Below are positions 36,018 to 46,665 of a DNA stretch of 64,000 nt, one piece after another. Both the position numbers and the translations under genes were made by a program. The first letter of the stretch is position 1; each line of letters opens with the position of its first letter. Under the pieces are notes generated by a model. The model had not been told where the DNA came from. It saw only the letters and a program-made list of their open reading frames with translations, and did no database searches. Source of the stretch: Saposhnikovia divaricata (taxonomy: Eukaryota; Streptophyta; Magnoliopsida; Apiales; Apiaceae); contig CM071597.1 in assembly GCA_036435485.1 (NCBI GenBank), positions 50,699,881-50,763,880 on the forward strand. The letters are read 5' to 3'.

Positions 36018-36997
36018 TTAACACAAAAATTTATATTTATTAATAAATACTTATGTGTATATATTAGTTATATTATTTACAATAAAAATTTAATGGAGTA
36101 AGTAGTATTTACCTAAATGATAGCTAAAAAATACTAATCGGATGCATCGTTGTAGTCATCTTCGTCACAATTATTGCTATCTTCGGTTTGCGAAGATACA
36201 TCTTCATCTTCGGTTTCATATTCAATTTCTTCCTCCGGAGTCCCGTTACAGTAAACTAAATCTACTACAACTCCACTTTCATCATTTAAATGCGTAGGAA
36301 TGTCATTTGTACTAATATCACTTAGATGTGTGGGTGTATCATCTTGGAAAAGTTCTTGATGTGATACCGGAATTTGAGAAAGTTCAACAAGTGGTCGAGC
36401 TTTTACTTTGCATACAACTAACCAATCGATCTTGTCTCGTCTAAGACTTCGGGACTTGCAATAGTAAACTTGCATGGCCTGCATTGCTAGTATAAATGGC
36501 TCGTACACCCTCAGTCGCTTTCTTTTATTGACCTCAATTAAATAATATCGTGGATGAACTCTTGTTCCAACATTAAGTGTAGGATCAAACCATTCACACT
36601 TGAACAACACTGTTCTCTTAATTGGACGGCGAGGATACTCGACAATCAAAATCTCTTCAATTACTCCAAAGTAATAATTAGGTGTCTCGCTATAATTTGA
36701 TCCCTTGATGCATACTCCATTGTTGAATGTTGACTTGTCAGCTCCATATTCCCGAGTATGAAATTTGTACCCATTCACATAGTAGATTGGTACGGACTTA
36801 ACCGAATGAAGAGGTCCAAAAGAAAGGGCCTGGATATATTCATTTGAAACCAGTGATGGATTTTCAGCCTGAAATTATCAGTGGTGGCAATTATAATAAG
36901 AGAATGTTATAACCGAACATTATCTAATATTAATTATAAAAATATCAAATAACTTACATAGTTTTTAAACCACATGGTAAATTTATTTTCTAAGCAC

Positions 36998-37002
36998 TGA
37001 TC
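36998..37002. repeat. Copia target duplication, left (TGATC)
   Basis: TGATC before the 5' LTR; the same five bases follow the 3' LTR at 46666-46670. Confidence 0.95.
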
Positions 37003-38236
37003 TGTAACCCTTATGTTTTGATGATTATATTTCAGCAAGCTGTGTCCATTTATGTTTATAATTCAGCAAGCTATTACATGTCAGACTTACAGTTATTTTT
37101 CAGCAAGCTGTTATGGAATGCATGATATTTCAGCAAGCTGATCATACAACTCAGTACAATTCAGCATGCTGATTCTGGGCGGCAGAAAGGACAGAAAGCA
37201 AGAAGACAGTCGTTTCTTTTAGAAACATATTATATCTTGTTGATAGGTTTATTGTGAGGGACCCTCTGAAATATTCTCCCATGCCTATCATTCTATATTC
37301 TTGACTTTAGTAAAGTAGGAGACAACTTTTTCCTTAAAATTAAATAAGGTGTCACCTTTTCCTTATTTAACTAAACCAAACCCATACCATATCTTTATTC
37401 TCTTTGTCTCCTATATCTCTCATGCCTGCACGTTATTTCCAGAAGAATAAATCAGCTCCTCCTTCATTACTCTCCACTTCATTTTCAAACGGTCATAAAC
37501 ACAAACGGCTATATTCTGTAAAAGCTGTAGAAGGAGCCTCTTGAATCTTCATGAAAACTATATCCCAAATCAAATTTATTCACCTATAAATAAGTGTTCT
37601 TGTTTAGTTTCAAAACATCAATCCAAGTGCAAAAACAAGACCATATATATTCAAACACAACTTCGAGTTTCCTTGCTTTATTCTTGAAAACCTTCAACCC
37701 CTCATAAACATTTCAACTATATTATTTCAGAGGGTTCATTAGGTTGAGTTGTATTTATTCAAATACCTTGTATTGTTCATGTTGTAAAGAGTAGTTGCTG
37801 AACAAGTTTTGGCTTCGGGAATTGGGTGGTTAGAACTAGACTATAGAAGGATACTTGGGAAGTATTGCTTAGAGAGTTAGTTCAACACAGAAATTCAGCA
37901 AGCCGAATTGTAAGCAGCTGGGTGTAAAGGGAGATATATTGTTGGATCTTGTAATCGGTTTTTATAGTGATCAATAATATATTCTCTTACCAATTTGGTA
38001 AGGGACCAGGACGTAGACCATAGGGGATTAGGGGTCGAACCTGGCTAAAAGATCGTGTGTTATTTTCCATTTTCTGCATTTTTCGTTCTGCACTGCATTT
38101 GCATTTAAATTCAGCATGCTGTTATTAAACTGTTAGGTCATTTCAGCAAGCCGTTTCTGGGTAAAATTAAAACAGTTCATATTTAACCATTATCAGCCAT
38201 AATACACCTATTCACCCCCCTCTAGGTGTGTTTTCA
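37003..38236 (+). repeat. Copia 5' LTR
   Basis: Begins TGTAACCC, ends TTTTCA. TATAAATA at 37585-37592 is the likely promoter. It holds eight CAGCNNGCNG-type motifs, three of them perfect CAGCAAGCTG (37033, 37101, 37131). Confidence 0.95.
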
Positions 38237-38238
38237 AT

Positions 38239-38250
38239 TGGTATCAGAGC
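38239..38250 (+). other. Primer binding site (initiator tRNA-Met)
   Basis: TGGTATCAGAGC, three bases after the 5' LTR; this is the standard complement of the 3' end of plant initiator methionine tRNA used by Copia elements. Confidence 0.9.
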
Positions 38251-38295
38251 TTTGGTATACTAATTTGTTCTGTAACAGGAATAGTATCGATCGTA

Positions 38296-40233
38296 ATGGC
38301 TGACGATTATCCTCTTGGATCATCTAACAACCGTGCACCTTTGTTGCTCGGCACTGAAAACTACAACTGGTGGAAGGACAGAATGAAGATGCACCTGTCA
38401 AAGGAACCACTTGAATGGAGAGTTGTCAGCAGAGGACCGTATGTATTTCTTGACAAAGAATACAAGCCGAAAGACATTGATGAGCTTACTGATGCCGAAT
38501 TGGTCAAGGAAAGCTACAACACTCGGGCAATGAATACTATCATGAATGGTCTTTCTGCAAGTGAAAGTGATAAAGTCTCCTCATGCAAATCCGCCAAAGA
38601 AATGTGGGATACTTTGGAACTATATCATGAAGGTTCGACTACTCTAAAGAAAGTTAAACTCAGTACATTGATGAATGAATTTGGAAGCTTTATTGTCAAG
38701 GAAGATGAGACTATAAGGCAAAGTCAAGCAAGATTTCAGAAAACCATGAATGGTCTCAAACTGCTTGGAAAAACAATTCCTCAAGCTGAAATTAACATGA
38801 AAATATTGAGTGCAGTACCTTGGTCTTATTCACCTAAGGTAACAGCATTGGAATCTTCGTCACAGATTGACACTATGGATACTTTGGCTGTTTTTGCTGA
38901 ACTTGAGCATTTTGAATCAAAAATTAATGCTAACCAAGCCAGATCATCACAAGCTCCAGTTGCGAAAATGAAGAATTTAGCACTTCATTCTGCAAACAGC
39001 AAGCTGGAATATGAAGGAGAATCAGAATCAGATGAGGATTTAGCTCTCATTTCAAGGAGAATTAAAAGACTTATTGAAAAGAAGAATCAAATGAAGAGAC
39101 TGAAAGGAAATTCTTCGAACAACTGAAAAGAATTCAGAGAATCCAAAGAAGAAACATGCTTTGAATGTGGCAAGAAGGGACATTACCGAAGAGACTGCTA
39201 CAAATTAAAGAACAAATCAAAACAGCAAGCTGGATTCAAGGATAAACAGAAATCTAAAGCGTTGATGACTTGGAGTGATGACTCTACCTCTGAAGAAGAC
39301 TCAAGTGATGACATGGTTAATTTAGCCTTGGTTGGTCTCAATGAAGAGGATAACACCGAAGTGGAAAGCAACGAAATAGACTCAGATGATAACAACAGTG
39401 AGGTAAATTCATTTAATTCTTTACCTACTACTTATGTTATAGAAAAACTAACTATGCAGGAAGCTTCTGAAGAATATCTCAAAGTAAAGACAGAGAACAA
39501 CAAGTTGAAAGAGAAAAATACTCATCTTAAGAAATTAGTCAGAGATTTGATGGAAGAGAAAGCTCTAGATGAACATGAATCTATGATTACAAGGTTGAAG
39601 GATAGCATAACTCAATTAGAAGGACTCAACAAAGTGATACTCAGAAGAAATGATGTTCTAATCACGCAACTCAGCGAGCTGAAAGCTGATATTGAAACCA
39701 GAGAAAGTCAAATCAGCAAGTTGAATGATGAAATAGGATTCAAAGATATTCATATCAACAAGCTGAAAGAAGAAACAGAAGCTTCACAAGAAGTTATACA
39801 ACAGGCTGAAAAAATAAAAGAACTCGAGGAGGAGATAAAGAGGCTTAACAAAGGAATGGGAAAATTTGTTCAAGGTGAAGAAACTCTCATATCAATGATG
39901 AAGAAGGCTGCAGTTCCTATAGAAAAGGAAGGTGTTGGATTAGCATCAACTTCAAAAGAAATTGCTCTCCAGTATGATGGAACTCATGGAATTCCTTATG
40001 ATTATGCAATGCCTTGGAAGATATGTAACAAATGTCAAAAGAAGGGACATCTCTCACAACACTGCACAACTCAGATAAAATCAGCCTACCGTTTTCAGGA
40101 TGACAGAAGAAGAACAAGAAACCACGAACCAAGATGGATCCAAAAATGGATCAAGAAATCTGAACTGCATGATTTATATGTTCTATCTACTAACTATACT
40201 AGACCCAACAAAATTTGGGTACCAAAAGGATAA
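38296..40233 (+). pseudogene. Copia gag
   Basis: Starts MADDYPLGSSNN. The first 230 residues are a Copia capsid (UBN2-like) domain: NYNWWKDRMKMHL, EMWDTLELYHEG, LMNEFGSF. An in-frame TGA at 39124-39126 splits it from the zinc knuckle CFECGKKGHYRRDC (about 39160). The frame then continues through an acidic segment and a long Lys/Glu-rich coiled coil (about 39460-39870) to a second knuckle CNKCQKKGHLSQHC (about 40024-40065) and the end KIWVPKG, stop TAA at 40231-40233. Gag would form the particle and bind the RNA. Apart from the stop the frame is unbroken for 646 codons. Confidence 0.9.
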
Positions 40234-40294
40234 GTTATTCTTATTTGTTTTATAGGTATGCCTAGCCGCAAAAACAAGCTCAAAGGAATGTATT

Positions 40295-43200
40295 TTGGAT
40301 AGCGGTTGTACAAGGCATATGTGTGGAGATGAATCTCAGTTTATCTCTCTCAAAAAGAAAAAGGGTGGAAGAGTTACAATTGGTGATAACAAAACTCTTC
40401 AAATACTTGGAAAAGGTAAAATCGGTAATGACATGCTTTCGATTGACAAAGTGCAATTCGTTCAAGGTTTAAAATATAACTTACTTAGCATAAGTCAGTT
40501 ATATGATGATGGTCACAATGTTACTTTTGATAAAGAAAAATGTATTATAAATCTCAGTACTAACAAAATCCCACTAGTTGCTAGAAGGGAAGGAAATATA
40601 TATATTTTGGATTTTGAGTTGCAGAAAACAGCCTGCTGTTTAGCAGCAGTTGATACTTCTCCAAGTCTATGGCATAGAAGGCTAGGACATGTGCATATGA
40701 ATCAACTCAGCAAGCTGCTTTCAAGGAAGCTAGTACGAGGATTGCCCAATATGAAATATGTCAAGACAGAAACATGTTCAGCTTGCCAATTAGGCAAACA
40801 AACTCGAACTCCTCACAAATCAAAGAACATGGTATCATCTAGTAAACCTTTAGAACTTTTGCATCTAGACCTTTTTGGTCCAGAAGCTTATAAAAGCATT
40901 GGAGGTAAACAATATGCCTTTGTTATTGTCGATGATTATTCTAGATTCACATGGGTATTGTTTCTTAAAACAAAAGATTGTGCTTTTGATGAATTTGAGA
41001 ATCTAATCAAGTTACTTGAAAATAAGTTGAATACAAGACTTGTAGGGATTCGAAGTGATCATGGAGGTGAATTTCAAAAGGAGTTCATCACCTATTGTAA
41101 AGATAGAGGTATCTCTCATGAATTTTCAGCACCCCGAACTCCACAACAAAACGGGGTAGTAGAAAGGAAGAACAGGTCTTTACAAGAAACAGCAAGGACT
41201 ATTCTTCAAGAAAGCAAGTTACCAAGGAATTTTTGGGCAGAAGCTGTAAATACAGCTTGCTATATTCTCAACAGAGTTCTTATAAGACAAATTCTCAACA
41301 AAACTCCTTATGAATTGCTGAATAAAAGGAAGCCAAACATCAGCTATTTCAAGATATTTGGATCAAGATGCTTTGTTCTCAAAACAATTGATCGTGACGG
41401 TAAATTTGATGCTAAATCATATGAGGCCATTTTTCTTGGATATTCTCTAACTAGTAAATCTTATAGAGTGTATAATTTATCTAAACAAATAGTTGAAGAG
41501 TCAATTAATGTATCTTTTCAAGAAACTAATAATGATCTGCCAAGAGAAGAGGAAGATGATGCAGGAACAGGTACAAACAGCAAGCTGATTTCATCAGTAA
41601 AGCAAAATGAAGAAACACAAACTGCACCAGTTGATGAAGAAAAACAGCAAGCTGATTCCACTATTCCTGTCGAAGAAGAGTCAGAAAAACTTGCAAAATT
41701 AACCTTGGAAGAGCAAGAAGCAAATCTAAGTTCAAAAAGGGAACTTCATGCTCAAGGGATTCAGCCTCACAAGATGATCAAACTTGCAGAACAGGAAGTT
41801 ATAGCTCAACACTCTCTTCCTAAAGCCACTAGGACGGTTAAAAATCATCCTCCACAGCTCATTATTGGAGAAAAGATAGATGGCATCAAGACAAGGAAAG
41901 CTCAAGCAAATATTTGTGCATTATCTGCCTTTCTTGCACAAAAGGAACCGAAAAACATAAAGGAAGCTTTAAATGATGAAAATTGGCTCGTAGCAATGCA
42001 AGAAGAACTTAGTCAATTCGAAAGATGTGACGTTTGGGAATTGGTGGAACCACCTAAAGATGTCTCCATCATTGGCACCAAATGGATCTTCAAGAATAAA
42101 GTCGATGAATTTGGGACGGTCATTCGAAATAAAGCCAGACTCGTTGCTCAAGGATACAATCAGCAAGAGGGGATTGATTTTGATCAAACGTATGCACCAG
42201 TTGCTCGACTGGAATCAATCAGAATGCTTCTCTCCTTTGCATGCTTCAAGAAAATTAAGCTTCACCAAATGGACGTAAAAAGTGCCTTCCTAAACGGCAG
42301 GCTGAAAGAAGAAGTTTACGTAAAACAGCCTCCTGGATTCGAAAATTCTCAGTTTCCTAACCATGTATTAAAGCTGAAGAGTGCCTTATATGGATTAAGG
42401 CAGGCACCTAGGTCATGGTACGAACGGCTAAGTGAATTTCTGATCAAACATGGATTTCTACGAGGTAAAATCGATCCTACCCTATTCACAAAGTTGGATG
42501 GTAAAGATATCTTAGTTGTTCAAATATATGTCGATGATATTATTTTTGGTTCAACTAATGATTTAATGTGCAAGTGGTTTTCCAAACGAATGCATAGTGA
42601 ATTTGATATGAGTATGATGGGCGACTTAAATTTCTTCTTGGGACTGCAAATCAAACAGACTTCAGATGGAATTTATGTTCATCAAACTAAATATGTCAAC
42701 AACCTACTGAAAAGTATGGTTATGAAAACGTCAAGCCAAAATCTACTCCAATGTGCCAAAACAGCAAGCTGATTTCGGATGAAAATGGAAAAAGTGTTGA
42801 CATTCGTCAATACAGAGGGATGATTGGTAGTCTATTATACCTAACTGCTTCAAGACCTGATATTATGTATAGTGTTTGTGTATGTGCTCAATTTCAGGCC
42901 AATCCAAAGGAATCACATCTAAGTGCCATTAAACGAATATTCAAATATCTCCGTGGTACAACAAATCTTGGGCTGTTCTATCCCATCACAAATTCTTTCG
43001 ATCTTGTTGGATTCAGTGATGCGGACTATGCAGGAAGCCAAACTGATCATAAAAGCACTAGTGGAGTTTGTGCAATTCTTGGACAAAGCCTAGTTTCTTG
43101 GCAAAGTAAGAAACAATCTTCTGTGGCCTTATCTACAGTTGAAGGAGAATATTTGGCCGCTGGGAGTTGTTGCTCACAAATTCTATGGATGATTCAAACT

Positions 43201-43467
43201 TTACGAGACTTTGGGATCAAATGTGGTCAAGTTCCAATCAACTGTGACAATACAAGTACAATTAACATCTCTGAAAATCCAGTGAATCATTCTCGCACCA
43301 AACATATCGATGTTCGCCATCATTTTCTAAGAGACAATGTTGCTAAAGGAAAGATCAAGCTGATTTTTGTCCCTACAGAATATCAGCTTGCTGATATTTT
43401 TACAAAGCCTCTAGCTCCAGAAAGGTTCAACTTAATTCGGCGCGAACTTGGTATGTGTGAAATATAA
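40295..43467 (+). pseudogene. Copia pol: protease, integrase, reverse transcriptase, RNase H
   Basis: The frame is shifted relative to gag and probably reaches back to about 40257. Protease motif DSGCTRHM at the start, GAG-pre-integrase HHCC-type segment (LWHRRLGH, CSACQLGK), integrase with Asp in LDLFGP, Asp in SDHGGEF and Glu in VVERKNR, then reverse transcriptase (WIFKNKVDEFG, RLVAQGYNQQEGIDF, YVDDIIFGS) and RNase H (GFSDADYAG, STVEGEYLAAGS, KHIDVRHHFLRD). A one-base deletion in the A run at 42710-42713 shifts the frame between reverse transcriptase and RNase H; the RNase H part is open at 42751-43467. All catalytic residues I can see are kept. Confidence 0.93.
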
Positions 43468-43793
43468 AATAGCAAGCTGTTTTATAAATGACTGGTAAAA
43501 TCTTCTCTAACTCTCTTATTTAAATACTCTATCTGAGATTTGTGTGTGGATTTTATTTGGTATATTTGTGTTTATGATAAGTGAGGATTTAACTGTGTCT
43601 TAAATTAATTAAACTGAATTAATTGTTAAAGTATGCCATGATAAACTTTTTCTTATTTTTATAAGAGGGTATTTGTTTCCGTTGAATATTTTAAAATACT
43701 TTCCCTTATATCGTGAATTGGGATACACGGACTCTTCACTTCCTTCTCCCAAAATCAAAGACAATCTAGGGTTTCTCTCCTCCAATCTCAATC
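43468..43793 (+). other. Spacer between Copia pol and the extra ORF
   Basis: AT-rich, contains one TAGCAAGCTG motif (43470-43479). No coding frame. It may hold a promoter or splice acceptor for the extra ORF (pyrimidine run and CAATCTAGGG near 43764), but this is not proven. Confidence 0.4.
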
Positions 43794-45107
43794 ATGTCTT
43801 CTCGAACTCGCCGCACGAAGTCTAGAGCCAAACAATCAACTACAACATCATCATCCACTTTACCTCAGTTCAACGATGAGATTATTCCGATGGATGCCCA
43901 AACTACGAACATCTCTGACTCCACTCCGACGGGTTCTCCGGCGTCCAAACGGGTCAAACCATCGTTTGATATCATCTCGGACTCTTTGTCGACTCGATTC
44001 TTCGATCATCACATCGGCACTCGTCCCATTGCTTCCGGTAAGCCTATTACTCTCAAGTTTCTTACTGCATGTGGTGCTAAAGACTTCATTGATTCTATGG
44101 GGATGCGCTCGTTTTTAATTGATTTGCCAAAAGTTTATTATCCGGACCTTGTTCGTCAGTTTTATGCAAATCTAGATAAGGATGCTTTTGGTAACTTAAC
44201 AACAATGGTTAATGAGAAGCGTATGCAATTAAATCCTCCATTTCTTGCTATGATTCTAGATGTTAATGTTGATTCTTCTATGGATGCATTTACCCATGGT
44301 TCGTTAAGTTTCCCTGGTTTTACTGACGTGGATCAATTGAATGTTCTGGTTGCCCCCAATAAACTCATGGAATTAGCCCCTCCCACTACTTCTTTGCTTA
44401 ATCCAATGGCTCACTTGATGTTTAAAATTTGCTGGGCTAATGTTTGTCCAAGATCAGGGGGTAGGTCGAATTTGACTTGGCAAGATGTGTGCGTTTGTGC
44501 TAGAATTTTATCCAAAATGCCATTTAATCTTCCCAAACTAGTGCTGGATACTATGTTTGCAGCCTCTGGCAAACAAAATTCTGCATTGCCTTATGGATGC
44601 CTAATTACCAGAATTCTCCAGTTCTTTAAAGTTAATATCACTGGCTCCGAGTCTCTCATGGTTAAAGAGCATATTGATGTCAAGAATCTCACCCAGTCAA
44701 ATCTGAAAATTGTTAATGGTAAGCTGGAACACATTGTTGATCCTTCTCAGCCTACTGAAGATGTTAGTGAAGATGCTCCTACTCATGCCCCTCAAAATGT
44801 ACTTCGATTGGTGAGCAAAATTGCTTCAGATACTGCCACTATAGTAGAAAATCACAATGCCTTGGTTGCCAAAATTTCTGCTCTGGAAAGTGAAATCGGT
44901 GTTTTGAAAACAATGGTGTCAATGCTGATTGGAAAGGAGGTACCTGTTGTTACTCCGTCTTCAAAGCAACCTGCTCCAATGGATAATGCCTCAGCTCTTC
45001 AGACTCCTCCGGCTACTGTTCCCTCTGGTGATACTACTCCTGCTGATGACAATGCCAAAAAGGACTCTGACACTAATGACTCCGTAGAGGTGGATGTGGA
45101 TGTCTGA
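43794..45107 (+). CDS. Copia extra ORF after pol (env-like position)
   Basis: An intact 437-codon frame between pol and the polypurine tract, in the place of the env-like ORF of SIRE1. It has an Arg/Lys/Ser-rich N-terminus (MSSRTRRTKSRAKQ), a central domain of about 230 residues (DLVRQFYANL, LTWQDVCVCARIL, LPYGCLITRILQFF) resembling the plant transposon-protein family sometimes labelled transposase_32, a predicted coiled coil at about 335-380 (KISALESEIGVLKTMVSMLIG), and a Pro/Thr/Asp-rich acidic tail. I see no signal peptide or clear membrane segment, so envelope function is doubtful. It is the only fully open frame of the element. Function unknown. Confidence 0.8.
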   Translation: MSSRTRRTKSRAKQSTTTSSSTLPQFNDEIIPMDAQTTNISDSTPTGSPASKRVKPSFDIISDSLSTRFFDHHIGTRPIASGKPITLKFLTACGAKDFIDSMGMRSFLIDLPKVYYPDLVRQFYANLDKDAFGNLTTMVNEKRMQLNPPFLAMILDVNVDSSMDAFTHGSLSFPGFTDVDQLNVLVAPNKLMELAPPTTSLLNPMAHLMFKICWANVCPRSGGRSNLTWQDVCVCARILSKMPFNLPKLVLDTMFAASGKQNSALPYGCLITRILQFFKVNITGSESLMVKEHIDVKNLTQSNLKIVNGKLEHIVDPSQPTEDVSEDAPTHAPQNVLRLVSKIASDTATIVENHNALVAKISALESEIGVLKTMVSMLIGKEVPVVTPSSKQPAPMDNASALQTPPATVPSGDTTPADDNAKKDSDTNDSVEVDVDV

Positions 45108-45414
45108 TGCTATTCCCTTTTTATGATTAAGGGGGAGAAATTTATTTTAGTTCTGTTTTCAAACTGATCTCTAGTACTTTGCTTTGGTTGCTTGAATTGT
45201 TCTTAAGTTTAAAAACCTTAACTCTGTGGTTTATTTAGAATTATGGCACTCTGTGCTTTTGTATGGTTTGCCTTATGTGTTGACTTGCATTATGTGATTA
45301 TGTGATCTAAATGCCTAAATTAATTGTATAACTGCATGTGACCTTTTAATCTAGTTTACAGGATTGCAGGAATTTAGGGGGAGAATTATCTCCTAAAATA
45401 AATGGTTCATAATC

Positions 45415-45431
45415 ATCAAAAAGGGGGAGAT
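45415..45431 (+). other. Copia polypurine tract
   Basis: AAAAAGGGGGAGA immediately before the 3' LTR TGTAACCC. A related GGGGGAGA also occurs at 45131 and 45377. Confidence 0.85.
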
Positions 45432-46665
45432 TGTAACCCTTATGTTTTGATGATTATATTTCAGCAAGCTGTGTCCATTTATGTTTATAATTCAGCAAGC
45501 TATTACATGTCAGACTTACAGTTATTTTTCAGCAAGCTGTTATGGAATGCATGATATTTCAGCAAGCTGATCATACAACTCAGTACAATTCAGCATGCTG
45601 ATTCTGGGCGGCAGAAAGGACAGAAAGCAAGAAGACAGTCGTTTCTTTTAAAAACATATTATATCTTGTTGATAGGTTTATTGTGAGGGACCCTCTGAAA
45701 TATTCTCCCATGCCTATCATTCTATATTCTTGACTTTAGTAAAGTAGGAGACAACTTTTTCCTTAAAATTAAATAAGGTGTCACCTTTTCCTTATTTAAC
45801 TAAACCAAACCCATACCATATCTTTATTCTCTTTGTCTCCTATATCTCTCATGCCTGCACGTTATTTCCAGAAGAATAAATCAGCTCCTCCTTCATTACT
45901 CTCCACTTCATTTTCAAACGGTCATAAACACAAACGGCTATATTCTGTAAAAGCTGTAGAAGGAGCCTCTTGAATCTTCATGAAAACTATATCCCAAATC
46001 AAATTTATTCACCTATAAATAAGTGTTCTTGTTTAGTTTCAAAACATCAATCCAAGTGCAAAAACAAGACCATATATATTCAAACACAACTTCGAGTTTC
46101 CTTGCTTTATTCTTGAAAACCTTCAACCCCTCATAAACATTTCAACTATATTATTTCAGAGGGTTCATTAGGTTGAGTTGTATTTATTCAAATACCTTGT
46201 ATTGTTCATGTTGTAAAGAGTAGTTGCTGTACAAGTTTTGGCTTCGGGAATTGGGTGGTTAGAACTAGACTATAGAAGGATACTTGGGAAGTATTGCTTA
46301 GAGAGTTAGTTCAACACAGAAATTCAGCAAGCCGAGTTGTAAGCAGCTGGGTGTAAAGGGAGATATATTGTTGGATCTTGTAATCGGTTTTTATAGTGAT
46401 CAATAATATATTCTCTTACCAATTTGGTAAGGGACCAGGACGTAGACCATAGGGGATTAGGGGTCGAACCTGGCTAAAAGATCGTGTGTTATTTTCCATT
46501 TTCTGCATTTTTCGTTCTGCACTGCATTTGCATTTAAATTCAGCCTGCTGTTATTAAACTGTTAGGTCATTTCAGCAAGCCGTTTCTGGGTAAAATTAAA
46601 ACAGTTCATATTTAACCACTTTCAGCCATAATACACCTATTCACCCCCCTCTAGGTGTGTTTTCA
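45432..46665 (+). repeat. Copia 3' LTR
   Basis: 1,234 bp, matching the 5' LTR apart from about six single-base differences (for example in TTTTAAAAAC, GCTGTACAAG, GCCGAGTTG and CAGCCTGCTG). Confidence 0.95.

Larger units (their letters stand above)
37003..46665 (+). mobile_element. Copia element, SIRE/Maximus-like (9,663 bp)
   Basis: Complete from LTR to LTR: 5' LTR 37003-38236, primer site 38239-38250, gag, pol, an extra ORF after pol, polypurine tract, and 3' LTR 45432-46665, flanked by TGATC. It sits inside an exon of TNP2. The two LTRs are both 1,234 bp and I count six differences by eye, so it is young. Large LTRs, a coiled-coil gag with the end KIWVPKG and an ORF after pol all point to the SIRE/Maximus lineage. 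One stop in gag and one frameshift in pol make this copy defective. Confidence 0.95.

Noticed and set aside
40231..40294. Intron joining Copia gag and pol
   Set aside because: An acceptor-like TTTTATAG exists, but the only donor lies after the gag stop, so splicing would not remove the stop.
43794..45107. A true viral-type envelope gene
   Set aside because: No signal peptide, cleavage site or clear transmembrane helix is visible; only its position is env-like.
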